Shown in pieces: positions 34,533-43,723 of a stretch of DNA of 64,000 nucleotides. Position 1 is the first letter of the stretch. Every line of letters starts with the position of its first letter. Origin of the DNA: Eubacterium xylanophilum ATCC 35991 (GTDB taxonomy: Bacteria > Bacillota > Clostridia > Lachnospirales > Lachnospiraceae); the NCBI RefSeq assembly GCF_000518685.1, contig NZ_KI912470.1, forward strand, positions 34,623 through 98,622, written 5' to 3'. Under the pieces are notes generated by a model. The model searched no databases. It was given only the letters and a program-made list of their open reading frames with translations, and was not told the origin of the DNA. Both the position numbers and the translations under genes were made by a program.

Positions 34533-37500
34533 ATGTACGAAAAAGTTTCAACAGGTCTCAATTTTGTTGACAGAGAAAAAGAAGTAGAGAATTTTTGGAA
34601 AGAGAATGATATTTTCAAAAAGAGTATTAAGCTCAGAGAGGGCTGCCCTACTTATATGTTCTTTGATGGCCCACCGACAGCTAACGGTAAACCTCATATA
34701 GGTCATGTATTGACACGTGTAATCAAGGATATGATTCCACGTTATCGAACAATGAAGGGTTACCAGGTTCCTAGAAAGGCTGGATGGGACACCCATGGAC
34801 TTCCGGTGGAATTGGAGGTTGAGAAACTTCTCGGGCTCAATGGTAAGGAACAAATTGAAGAATATGGTATGGAGCCATTTATAAATAAGTGTAAAGAATC
34901 AGTTTGGAAGTACAAGGGAATGTGGGAAGATTTCTCTGGAACTGTAGGATTCTGGGCTGATATGGATAATCCATATGTAACTTATGATGATGATTATATC
35001 GAGTCTGAGTGGTGGGCGCTCAACCAGATTTGGGAGAAGGGCTTACTTTACAAGGGCTTTAAGATTGTCCCATATTGTCCTCGCTGTGGTACTCCGTTGT
35101 CAACAGCTGAGGTTTCTCAGGGATATAAGACATTAAAAGAAAAGTCTGCAATTGTAAGATTCAAGGTTATTGGTGAGGATGCTTATTTCCTTGCTTGGAC
35201 AACTACTCCTTGGACACTTCCAAGTAATGTGGCTCTATGTGTGAATCCGGATGATACATATGTTAAGGTTAAGGCCGCAGACGGATATACATATTACATG
35301 GCAGAGGCATTGCTTGATGCAGTTCTTGGAAAATTGGCAGACGAAGAGAATGGCGTTAAGGCTTATGAGGTGCTTGAAACATTTAAGGGTAAGGATCTTG
35401 AGTACAAAGAGTATGAGCCATTGTTTGAGTGCGCCAAAAAGGCTGTTGAAAAGCAGGGAAAGAAGGGCTTCTTCGTTACATGTGATTCATATGTTACTAT
35501 GTCAGATGGTACTGGTATCGTACATATCGCCCCTGCATTCGGTGAAGATGATGCCAATGTGGGAAAAATATATGATCTTCCATTTGTTCAGTTCGTAGAT
35601 AGCAAAGGTGAGATGACAGAAGAAACTGATTACGCCGGAAAATTTGTTAAGGACGCAGATATGCCTATTCTCATTGATTTGGACAAGGAAGGCAAGCTTT
35701 TTGATGCGCCAAAGTTTGAACATGAGTATCCACACTGTTGGAGATGTGATAAACCACTTATCTACTATGCTAGGGAGTCTTGGTATATCAAGGAGACAGC
35801 AGTAAAGGATGATTTGATAAAAAATAATAACACAGTTAACTGGATTCCTGAGTCAATCGGTAAGGGAAGATTCGGTAACTGGCTTGAAAATATTCAGGAC
35901 TGGGCTATTTCACGTAACCGTTACTGGGGAACTCCGCTCAATATCTGGGAGTGTGAGGGATGTGGAAGACAGGAGTCTATCGGAAGCAGAGCTGCACTTG
36001 CAGAGAGAAGTGGAAATCCTGATGATGCCAAAGTAGAGCTTCATCGCCCATATATCGATGAAGTCACATTCACATGTCCTGATTGTGGCAAGACCATGAG
36101 AAGAGTTCCGGAAGTTATTGACTGCTGGTTTGACTCTGGCGCTATGCCATTTGCACAACATCACTATCCATTTGAGAACAAAGAGTTGTTTGAGCAGCAG
36201 TTCCCAGCTCAGTTCATCTCAGAGGCTGTAGACCAGACTCGTGGTTGGTTCCACTCTCTTATGGCTGAGTCTACTTTGCTCTTCAACAAAGCTCCATATG
36301 AGAATGTAATTGTACTCGGACATGTTCAGGACAAGGATGGACAGAAGATGAGTAAGAGTAAAGGAAATGCAGTTGATCCTTTTGAGGCCCTTGGAAAGTA
36401 TGGCGCAGATGCGATTCGTTGGTATTTCTATGTGAATTCTGCTCCATGGCTTCCTAACCGTTTCCACGGAGATACTGTTGTAGAAGGACAGAGAAAATTC
36501 ATGGGTACATTGTGGAATACATATGCATTCTTTGTACTCTATGCCAATATTGATGAATTCGATGCAACTAAGTATGAGCTAGATTATGACTCACTTAGTG
36601 TTATGGATAAATGGCTTCTCAGCAAGTTGAATACAGTAATTGGAGAAGTAGATGACAATCTCGCAAATTACAGGATTCCTGAGACGGCAAGAGCTCTCCA
36701 AGATTTTGTTGAGGACATGAGTAACTGGTATGTTCGTCGTTGTCGTGAGAGATTTTGGGCAAAGGGAATGGAACAGGATAAGATCAATGCCTATATGACA
36801 TTGTATACTGCCCTCGTAAATATTTCTAAGGCAGCAGCACCTATGATTCCATTTATGACAGAGAGCATTTATCAAAACCTAGTTTGCGGAATTGATAAGA
36901 GTGCTCCGGAGAGTATCCATCTTTGCGACTTCCCGGAAGTCAACGAGAAGTTTATTGACAAAGAACTCGAGGCTGTTATGGACAAGGTTCTTCAGGTTGT
37001 TGTTCTTGGTCGCGCATGTAGAAATACAGCCAATATCAAGAATCGTCAGCCAATAGGAAAGATGTATGTTCGCGGTGCAGAGTTTGATGAGTATTACAAG
37101 CAGATTATTGAAGATGAGTTGAATGTCAAGAGCGTTATCGTAACCGATGATGTTAGGGACTTTACAACATATAATTTTAAACCACAGCTTAGAACACTCG
37201 GCAAGAGATTCGGGGCTAGATTGGGCGATCTCAAGGCAGTTTTGGCTGAGCTTGATGGTAATGCCACAGTTGACGCATTAGAAGCTGATGGTAAGATTAC
37301 AATTACTGTGACAGGTGAAGAAGAAGTTCTTGAAAAAGATGATCTTCTTATTGAATCAGCACAGATTGACGGCTATGTATCGGAGGAAGACAGAGGAATT
37401 ACCGTTGTTATTGATACTAACCTTACACCTGAACTAATTGAAGAAGGATTTGTAAGAGAGATAATCAGCAAGATTCAGACTATGAGAAAGGATTCCGACT

Positions 37501-37700
37501 TTGATGTTACTGATAAGATTGAGGTATACGCAGTCGGTAGTGAAAAAGTTCTGGATGTTATTATCAATAACTCAGAGCAGATTAAGCATGATGTTCTTGC
37601 CAGAAAGATCATCGTTGGAGCTATGCAAGGCTTTACTAACGAGTGGAAGATCAATGGTGAGGATGTCACATTTGGAGTTGCCAAGGTAATATCTTACTAA
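34533..37700 (+). CDS. ileS: Isoleucine-tRNA ligase
   Basis: Charges tRNA-Ile, class Ia, 1055 residues. The nucleotide-binding HIGH motif is in GKPHIGHVL, the KMSKS loop in GQKMSKSKGN; the editing domain shows AWTTTPWTLPSNVAL and GTGIVHIAPAFGEDD. The long form with FFDGPPTANGKPHIGH and the C-terminal extension is the type 2 (eukaryote-like) IleRS common in clostridia, a class usually less sensitive to mupirocin. AAGAGGAAG precedes the ATG. The 44-nt gap upstream cannot hold a T-box leader, and the 108-nt gap before the HD gene shows none, so the T-box control usual for Firmicutes ileS is absent here. Confidence 0.97.
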   Translation: MYEKVSTGLNFVDREKEVENFWKENDIFKKSIKLREGCPTYMFFDGPPTANGKPHIGHVLTRVIKDMIPRYRTMKGYQVPRKAGWDTHGLPVELEVEKLLGLNGKEQIEEYGMEPFINKCKESVWKYKGMWEDFSGTVGFWADMDNPYVTYDDDYIESEWWALNQIWEKGLLYKGFKIVPYCPRCGTPLSTAEVSQGYKTLKEKSAIVRFKVIGEDAYFLAWTTTPWTLPSNVALCVNPDDTYVKVKAADGYTYYMAEALLDAVLGKLADEENGVKAYEVLETFKGKDLEYKEYEPLFECAKKAVEKQGKKGFFVTCDSYVTMSDGTGIVHIAPAFGEDDANVGKIYDLPFVQFVDSKGEMTEETDYAGKFVKDADMPILIDLDKEGKLFDAPKFEHEYPHCWRCDKPLIYYARESWYIKETAVKDDLIKNNNTVNWIPESIGKGRFGNWLENIQDWAISRNRYWGTPLNIWECEGCGRQESIGSRAALAERSGNPDDAKVELHRPYIDEVTFTCPDCGKTMRRVPEVIDCWFDSGAMPFAQHHYPFENKELFEQQFPAQFISEAVDQTRGWFHSLMAESTLLFNKAPYENVIVLGHVQDKDGQKMSKSKGNAVDPFEALGKYGADAIRWYFYVNSAPWLPNRFHGDTVVEGQRKFMGTLWNTYAFFVLYANIDEFDATKYELDYDSLSVMDKWLLSKLNTVIGEVDDNLANYRIPETARALQDFVEDMSNWYVRRCRERFWAKGMEQDKINAYMTLYTALVNISKAAAPMIPFMTESIYQNLVCGIDKSAPESIHLCDFPEVNEKFIDKELEAVMDKVLQVVVLGRACRNTANIKNRQPIGKMYVRGAEFDEYYKQIIEDELNVKSVIVTDDVRDFTTYNFKPQLRTLGKRFGARLGDLKAVLAELDGNATVDALEADGKITITVTGEEEVLEKDDLLIESAQIDGYVSEEDRGITVVIDTNLTPELIEEGFVREIISKIQTMRKDSDFDVTDKIEVYAVGSEKVLDVIINNSEQIKHDVLARKIIVGAMQGFTNEWKINGEDVTFGVAKVISY

Positions 37701-37742
37701 GATGATATTTGTCGCCGGACTATAGGAAAGTGAGGTATTAAG

Positions 37743-40217
37743 ATGACATTATTAACAACTCAAGGCCAAAAGGAAGAGTTCAAAAAAGATGTGCAGAATT
37801 ATATGCGTCTTTTGTTTAGAAAGGATATCGACAAGGCGTCGAGCCAACAGTTATTCCAGGCAGTTTCTTATGCAATAAAAGACATTGTAGTTGACGATTG
37901 GTTTGAAACACACAAACTCTATGAGGAAAAGGATGTCAAGACTGTTTATTATCTTTCCATGGAATTTTTGATGGGAAGAGCGTTGGGAAATATAATTATC
38001 AACCTGCGCAAAGACAAGATAGTCAGAGAAGTCCTTGACGAGCTGGGAGTTGATCTCAACTGGATTGAAGATCAGGAGCCGGACGCTGCATTGGGTAATG
38101 GAGGTCTTGGAAGACTTGCAGCTTGTTTCCTTGATTCATTGTCAACACTTGGATATCCTGCATATGGCTGCGGTATTAGATATAAATATGGTATGTTTAT
38201 GCAGAAAATCAAGGATGGATACCAGATTGAGGCTCCGGACGATTGGCTAAAAGATGGCAATCCTTTCGAGATGAAGAGAGCGGAGTACTCTGTTGAAGTA
38301 AAATTCGGTGGATATGTGGCAGTTCACAGAGGGGAAGATGGGAGAGATCATTATGTACAGGAAAACTATCAATCAGTTCTCGCTGTGCCATATGACATTC
38401 CTATCGTAGGCTATGGCAATAGAATAGTTAACACCCTTAGAATATGGGATGCTGAGGCTATTGATAATTTCAATCTAGAGTCATTTGACAAGGGAGATTA
38501 TCAGAAGGCTGTTGAGCAGCAGAACCTTGCCAGAACTATCTGTGAGGTCTTATATCCTAATGACAATCATGTTTCCGGAAAGGAATTGCGATTAAAGCAG
38601 CAGTACTTCTTCGTATCTGCAAGTGTTCAGCGTGCTATTTCCAAGTATATGGAGAAGCATGATGATATTCGCGGATTGCATGAGAAGGTATGCTTCCAGC
38701 TCAATGATACACATCCAACAGTAGCTATTCCTGAGCTCATGAGAATTCTTCTCGATGAGTATAACCTCGAATGGGATGAGGCTTGGAAAATCACCAACAA
38801 ATGTTGTGCATATACCAATCATACAATTATGTCAGAGGCGCTTGAGAAGTGGCCAATTGACCTTTTCTCACGACTTCTGCCAAGAATCTATCAGATTACT
38901 GAGGAGATTAATAGAAGATTCCAGAATAAGATTGCCGAGATGTATCCTGGAAACTTTGAAAAGCAACAGAAGATGGCAATCATATATGACGGCCAGGTTA
39001 AGATGGCTCATCTCGCTATTGCCGCTGGTTTTTCCGTTAACGGTGTTGCGAGATTACATACAGAGATCCTCAAAAATCAGGAGTTGAAAGACTTCTATGA
39101 GATGATGCCAGAGAAGTTCAACAATAAGACCAATGGTATCACTCAGAGGCGCTTCCTTCTCCATGGAAATCCACTTCTCGCCAATTGGATCACTGAGAAA
39201 ATAGGCGATGAATGGATTACTGATTTGAAGAAGATTAAGAAGATTAAGCCACTTATCGAAGACGAAAAAGCACAGAAGGAATTCATGAATATCAAGTATG
39301 AGAATAAGCTTCGTCTCGTTAACTACATCAGAGAGCACAATGGAATTGTAGTTGATCCTAATTCTATCTTTGATGTACAAGTAAAGAGATTGCATGAGTA
39401 CAAGCGTCAGTTGTTAAATATTCTGCATGTTATGTATCTCTACAATAAGTTGAAAGCAGATCCAAGTATAGACATGGTTCCGAGAACATTTATCTTTGGA
39501 GCTAAGGCATCTGCCGGATACAAGAGAGCTAAAGCTATTATCAAGCTCATTAACAGTGTCGCAGATGTTGTAAATAATGACTCAGCTATTGGTGGCAAGA
39601 TTAAAGTGGTATTTATCGAGAATTATCGCGTCAGCAATGCAGAGATTATCTTTGCGGCAGCAGATTTGTCAGAGCAGATAAGTACAGCAAGTAAGGAAGC
39701 ATCAGGAACAGGAAACATGAAATTCATGATGAATGGTGCCCCTACTATCGGAACTATGGATGGTGCCAATGTGGAGATCGTCGAGGAAGTTGGAGAGGAT
39801 AATGCATTTATCTTCGGACTTTCATCCCAGGAAGTAATTGACTTCGAGAATAATGGCAATTACAATCCGAGAGATATTTACTACAATGATGAAGAAATTC
39901 GCAGAGTAGTAGACCAGCTGGTAGATGGAACTTACGGCGAGGGAGATGAGTTTAGAGATATCTATACATCCTTACTCGATTCCAATGGATATGACCGAGC
40001 TGATATGTACTTTATTCTCAAGGATTTCAGGTCTTATGCTGAGGCTCAACAGAGAGTTGATAAAGCTTACAGAGACAGAACTTCATGGACAAAGATGGCT
40101 ATGTTAAATGTAGCAAAGTGCGGAAAGTTCTCGTCTGATAGAACTATAGAAGAGTATGCCAAGGAGATTTGGCACTTAGAAAAGGTTAAACTCAAGAAGA
40201 GAAAACCTGTTATATAA
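37743..40217 (+). CDS. glgP: Glycogen/starch/maltodextrin phosphorylase
   Basis: Releases glucose-1-phosphate from alpha-1,4-glucan ends using phosphate; a PLP enzyme of family GT35. The 824-residue length is normal. Signature blocks: YYLSMEFLMGRALGN, DAALGNGGLGRLAACFLDS, YGIRYKYG-like GCGIRYKYGMF, NDTHPTVAIPELMR, FSVNGVARLHTEIL, VKRLHEYKRQLLN, and the PLP-lysine region EASGTGNMKFMMNGA followed by GTMDGANVEI. No regulatory phosphorylation-site start is evident. It follows ileS by 42 nt without a terminator and is closed by an H hairpin element, so it may be co-transcribed with ileS. Confidence 0.97.
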   Translation: MTLLTTQGQKEEFKKDVQNYMRLLFRKDIDKASSQQLFQAVSYAIKDIVVDDWFETHKLYEEKDVKTVYYLSMEFLMGRALGNIIINLRKDKIVREVLDELGVDLNWIEDQEPDAALGNGGLGRLAACFLDSLSTLGYPAYGCGIRYKYGMFMQKIKDGYQIEAPDDWLKDGNPFEMKRAEYSVEVKFGGYVAVHRGEDGRDHYVQENYQSVLAVPYDIPIVGYGNRIVNTLRIWDAEAIDNFNLESFDKGDYQKAVEQQNLARTICEVLYPNDNHVSGKELRLKQQYFFVSASVQRAISKYMEKHDDIRGLHEKVCFQLNDTHPTVAIPELMRILLDEYNLEWDEAWKITNKCCAYTNHTIMSEALEKWPIDLFSRLLPRIYQITEEINRRFQNKIAEMYPGNFEKQQKMAIIYDGQVKMAHLAIAAGFSVNGVARLHTEILKNQELKDFYEMMPEKFNNKTNGITQRRFLLHGNPLLANWITEKIGDEWITDLKKIKKIKPLIEDEKAQKEFMNIKYENKLRLVNYIREHNGIVVDPNSIFDVQVKRLHEYKRQLLNILHVMYLYNKLKADPSIDMVPRTFIFGAKASAGYKRAKAIIKLINSVADVVNNDSAIGGKIKVVFIENYRVSNAEIIFAAADLSEQISTASKEASGTGNMKFMMNGAPTIGTMDGANVEIVEEVGEDNAFIFGLSSQEVIDFENNGNYNPRDIYYNDEEIRRVVDQLVDGTYGEGDEFRDIYTSLLDSNGYDRADMYFILKDFRSYAEAQQRVDKAYRDRTSWTKMAMLNVAKCGKFSSDRTIEEYAKEIWHLEKVKLKKRKPVI

Positions 40218-40220
40218 GAT

Positions 40221-40322
40221 GGTCTAAAAACAAGAAGTGACCAACCGACTCGAGACGTGGCGCACTCGCGCCAAAGTCTCTCGCTGGTTGGTCACTTCTT
40301 GTTTTTTATATACATTTAGTGC
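40221..40322 (+). repeat. H hairpin element, terminator of glgP
   Basis: AAAACAAGAAGTGACCAACC (40227-40246) pairs perfectly with GGTTGGTCACTTCTTGTTTT (40286-40305) and is followed by TTATAT. Inside, GAGAC/GTCTC and TGGCGC/GCGCCA stems are separated by the same unpaired patches as in the other copies. The outer and inner stems differ from the 27846 copy by paired changes. Its right end TAGTGC is fused to a repeat A fragment (GGTCGTAAGAC, 40322-40332), so the terminal repeat is lost. Confidence 0.88.
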
Positions 40323-40359
40323 GGTCGTAAGACAATTTCTTGAGGTTTCGGGGAGTGGA

Positions 40360-40472
40360 ATACGGATGAAAAGTCAATTTTTAAGAAATCATCCGTATAC
40401 ACGGGAAGAATTCTTGAGGCTCCGGAGAGGAAAATACGGATGAAAAAAGAAATTTTAAAAAATCATCCGTAT
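40360..40472. repeat. Two repeat C hairpins joined by GAATTCTT motif
   Basis: Repeat C at 40360-40398 and 40434-40472, each 39 nt with ATACGGATG/CATCCGTAT ends, 74 bp apart; GGGAAGAATTCTTGAGG lies between. The second copy leads into repeat A, as at 65-109. Confidence 0.82.
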
Positions 40473-40478
40473 ATAATG

Positions 40479-40563
40479 GGAAACGCATATTGCTGGTCTT
40501 ACTCCCCGTGGTCGTAAGACAATAAACGCATACTGCTGGTCTTACTCCCTGCGGTCGTAAGAC
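40479..40563 (+). repeat. Two repeat A copies
   Basis: Copies at 40479-40520 and 40524-40563; the second lacks the GG head. Stem GTCTTACTCC...GTCGTAAGAC in both. Confidence 0.85.
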
Positions 40564-40567
40564 ATTA

Positions 40568-41003
40568 AGTGGTAAGAATTCTTGAGTCATGGAAACATTA
40601 AATACAGATGAAATTGAGAAGTTTGTGTTTGACGTATTTGGGGGAGAGTACGGCAAGATTTGAGAATTTTGAGAATTTTTCCGTACTTACCGGCAATTGA
40701 GAATTTTGCGTTCAGAGTTTTTTGGAGGAAGTACGGCTAGACTTCCTGATTTCGTATTTTTTTCCGTACTCGTCGTGGATTGAGAGGTTTTGTGTTTGAC
40801 GTATTTGGGGGAGAGTACGGCAAAATTTGAAAACTTTGAGAATTTTGCCGTAATATCTTTAAAAAGGTCGTGACAAGCTTCAGTGCTTGATTTAAAAGTA
40901 CGGCAAGATTTTTGGTTTCTCGAGATATTGCCGTACTGCCCCACTCCCGCGAAAAAGCGCCCCGCCCCCGCAAAAAAAGATTTTCAAGAAATCATCCGTA
41001 TGT
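40568..41003. repeat. E block: serial TACGG...CCGTA hairpins (copy 2)
   Basis: Same order as 28061-28583: GAATTCTT motif, repeat C relic, GAGAAGTTTGTGTTTGACG, serial TACGG/CCGTA units (four here), CCCCACTCCCGCGAAAAAGC, right half of a repeat C. One internal unit of about 95 bp with its CAAGC/GCTTG joint is missing relative to copy 1. Confidence 0.8.
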
Positions 41004-41006
41004 AGA

Positions 41007-41096
41007 GGAAACGCATACCGCTGGTCTTACAAGCAAAGCTTGCAAGACTAGCAATATGCGTTTCGATTATTGTCTTACAAGCAAAGCTTGTTAGAC
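41007..41096. repeat. Head-to-head repeat A palindrome plus a third stem
   Basis: From GAAACGCATA (41009) to TATGCGTTTC (41064) the two halves are nearly perfect inverted copies sharing one GTCTTACAAGC...GCTTGCAAGAC stem, a 56-bp palindrome. A headless stem GTCTTACAAGC-aaa-GCTTGTTAGAC follows at 41072-41096, ending beside the stop codon of the minus-strand gene at 41099. Confidence 0.82.
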
Positions 41097-41098
41097 AT

Positions 41099-42241
41099 TT
41101 ATCTTTCATATATCTTTGGGACGAGGCTTGGATCATCGAGGGATTTGTAAGGGAGTGTACCATGTTCATCGAAGAATGCTTTCCACTCAGCCAATTTTCG
41201 ACGCCTAGAAGCTATGTGCTCATCCACGTTATCTCTGGTTAAGAGAATTCCGAAGTCGGAATATTTACATGGTTCACCTGCCATGGTATCAATCATCAGG
41301 TCACCAACTTCTTTGTAGTAGTGCGATGGGTCGTAGTAATTGTAGTAGTTTAGGGCGATGTCGTTAAATGTATTGAAACACCATACTTTATCGCCGATTT
41401 CAACGACCTGTCTCAGGAAGTCATAGAAGCAATCGCTCTCGAAAGCTACCATCTGTCCTGCAAAAATTGATCCGAAGAAAATCTGTAATTCGACATTGTG
41501 TTTTTTGCACATTGACTTGATTCGCTTGAGAGAATCGACACATTGCTTGATTACATCTGATCTGTCTTTGATTCCTCGTTTGAAATCTTTATAGAACTTA
41601 TCTACCTGTTTTTTCATCAGGAAGTCATAATACTTATCAGTTCCTTTGTTTTCGTTGAAAAACTTGTAATACTTGGTGAGATTTCGCTCGCCGGTTTCAA
41701 AACAAGGATATTTAGGATCTTTGTCCGTAATCTTTTCATATGAGAGTTTTAGATTCTTAAACAGGAAAGTAGCCATCTCTGCGATTTTGGACTCTCCTGT
41801 GAGGATTGCAGGCGTCTCAAAGACAGCTCCGCGGTACTCTCTGTCAAACTGCTTAATTTCTGTTGTTGAAATCTGCAGAAGAATCTTCTTGGCATTGGTA
41901 TGTTCGCATATATACTTGGTATATGCTTCATAATCCTGAAAGTTTCCGGACATAACCCAGCAGTTGTAGTAGTTGTAACCATCGATTTTCTTAAGCTCCT
42001 CTGTTCTCAGAGCACCTGCTTTTGAACCACCGATTAGATACGCGTCGTACTTATCTGAGAAATGCTTGATATGCTGCGCTTTTAGCTCTCTGAGGTAGTC
42101 ATCCTCATCTAGGGTATAGTTGTCACCACTTTGAGCTTTAAAGTAGCAATATGGGTCGATTACGACGTTTATACCCATAATAGCCACTAGAACAGCTAAC
42201 ATTATACATAAAAATGATATGCACCATCGTTTTGCGCTCAT
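41099..42241 (-). CDS. SGNH-like acyltransfer partner of an MBOAT protein (DltD/AlgX-like)
   Basis: A 380-residue protein with one N-terminal membrane anchor (about 7-28) and an outer domain. AYLIGGSKAG puts Ser73 in a GDS-like position, and DPSHYYKEVGD near the C-terminus supplies Asp and His in the DxxH-like order of SGNH enzymes. This arrangement and its place directly after an MBOAT gene match DltD- and AlgX/AlgJ-type proteins, which pass an acyl group from the MBOAT channel to an extracellular polymer. GGAGGAATTATA precedes its ATG. Which acyl group and which polymer are unknown; O-acetylation of a wall glycopolymer is the simplest guess. Confidence 0.78.
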   Translation of the reverse strand: MSAKRWCISFLCIMLAVLVAIMGINVVIDPYCYFKAQSGDNYTLDEDDYLRELKAQHIKHFSDKYDAYLIGGSKAGALRTEELKKIDGYNYYNCWVMSGNFQDYEAYTKYICEHTNAKKILLQISTTEIKQFDREYRGAVFETPAILTGESKIAEMATFLFKNLKLSYEKITDKDPKYPCFETGERNLTKYYKFFNENKGTDKYYDFLMKKQVDKFYKDFKRGIKDRSDVIKQCVDSLKRIKSMCKKHNVELQIFFGSIFAGQMVAFESDCFYDFLRQVVEIGDKVWCFNTFNDIALNYYNYYDPSHYYKEVGDLMIDTMAGEPCKYSDFGILLTRDNVDEHIASRRRKLAEWKAFFDEHGTLPYKSLDDPSLVPKIYER

Positions 42242-42283
42242 TATAATTCCTCCAATTATTGTTATTATTGTAAAATATTCCGC

Positions 42284-43696
42284 CTAGAATTGGAAATACA
42301 AGAATTGTACTACCTTGTCCATGTTGAGAATACAAATCGTCAATAGAACGGCTGCATACGCAAGGTACTTCCAATTTGTCTTGAATTTTGAACTCATCTT
42401 TTCTGTTGTTGGGAGGAACCAACAGATTCCAAGTCCCACGGCGGTAAGCGCCCAATTATCCCAATTCTCTACAACCAGCTTGGTAAGAGTTGACCAGTGA
42501 ACAGTAGAGAAGTTGAACATGCCCTTGAACACTTTGTATGCATCAGAGAATGTGTTGGATACAAACAATACTCGGACTAAGATGGCGAAGAGGAATGTGA
42601 GTGGAAGTCCATACCAAACCTTGATATCAACGCCTTTTCTCTTTATCCAAGAGGAGAGACATACCAACGCTCCGTTGATAACGCCCCATGCCACGAATGT
42701 CCAACCTGCACCGTGCCAAAAACCTGATACAAAGAATGTAACCATAGTTGCAATGTAGTAATTGCGATATTTTACACCCCTGCGATAAACATTTCTAAAT
42801 ATATAAGCTCCAAGGAAGCGAGAGAGTGTCATATGCCATCTCTGCCAGTATTCTTGGAAATCCTTTGCTTTATATGGCGAATTAAAATTCTGTGGAATCT
42901 TAATATTGAACATCCAACCAAGACCGATGGCCATATCCGCATATCCTGACAGGTCGAAGTAGTAGGACACTGTATACTCAACTGAGTGGAACCAGGATTG
43001 GATCATTGGAAGGTTGTTGGTTATGTGATCAAAGAATGACTGGGCATCTGTTGTAAGCGGATCGGCTATGAGCATTTTCTTGGCACAGCCGATGGCAAAG
43101 ATAAATATTCCTTTGGCCACATTGTCAAAAATGATTTTGTGATTATCTGTATTTTCAAACTGTGGAACCACCTCGGCGTGATGGATGATAGGTCCGACAA
43201 TCAGCTGAGGGAAGAAGGTTATGAAAAGAAGATAATCCATAACATCATATGTCTTAGTCTCTCCGCGGAAGGAATCTACCAAGAATGCGATGAGCTGGAA
43301 GGTGAAGAATGAGATTCCGATTGGGAGAATTATATGCTGGAGTGGGAAGTGAGATCCCGTTACAAAGTTGACATTATTAATAAAGAAATCAGTGTACTTA
43401 TAGTAACCCAGGAGACCGACGTTGGCCAAAACTCCAACTGCGAGAAGTAAACCGCGTTCGATGCGATGTTCCTTTCCCTGAAGCTTTGATAGTCCTGTTC
43501 CCACAACGTAGTTTCCTACCACGCTTCCAAGGAAGAATGGGAAGAAATCAGGGCTTCCCTGTGCATAGAAGAAGAAGGAAGCCAATACAAGCCATAACTT
43601 TGCCAGGGTAGTGTACTTAAATCTGTGTAGTACAAAGTAGCCAACAAAAGTTATTGGTAAAAATAGTAATATAAATTGATATGTTGAAAAAATCAT
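42284..43696 (-). CDS. MBOAT family O-acyltransferase
   Basis: Polytopic acyltransferase, 470 residues, about 11 hydrophobic segments. The family signature is clear: KAKDFQEYWQRWHMTLSRFL-like block (PYKAKDFQEYWQRWHMTLS), FRNVYRRGVKYR, and the invariant His in VSGFWHGAGWTF. It is of the AlgI/DltB class that moves acyl groups from the cytosol across the membrane onto surface polymers. It lies 42 nt upstream of the SGNH-like partner and 27 nt after the carboxyltransferase gene, all on the minus strand, so one transcript probably covers the three. Confidence 0.93.
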   Translation of the reverse strand: MIFSTYQFILLFLPITFVGYFVLHRFKYTTLAKLWLVLASFFFYAQGSPDFFPFFLGSVVGNYVVGTGLSKLQGKEHRIERGLLLAVGVLANVGLLGYYKYTDFFINNVNFVTGSHFPLQHIILPIGISFFTFQLIAFLVDSFRGETKTYDVMDYLLFITFFPQLIVGPIIHHAEVVPQFENTDNHKIIFDNVAKGIFIFAIGCAKKMLIADPLTTDAQSFFDHITNNLPMIQSWFHSVEYTVSYYFDLSGYADMAIGLGWMFNIKIPQNFNSPYKAKDFQEYWQRWHMTLSRFLGAYIFRNVYRRGVKYRNYYIATMVTFFVSGFWHGAGWTFVAWGVINGALVCLSSWIKRKGVDIKVWYGLPLTFLFAILVRVLFVSNTFSDAYKVFKGMFNFSTVHWSTLTKLVVENWDNWALTAVGLGICWFLPTTEKMSSKFKTNWKYLAYAAVLLTICILNMDKVVQFLYFQF

Positions 43697-43723
43697 GTCA
43701 GAAAAAACCTTTCTCTAAGTGTA

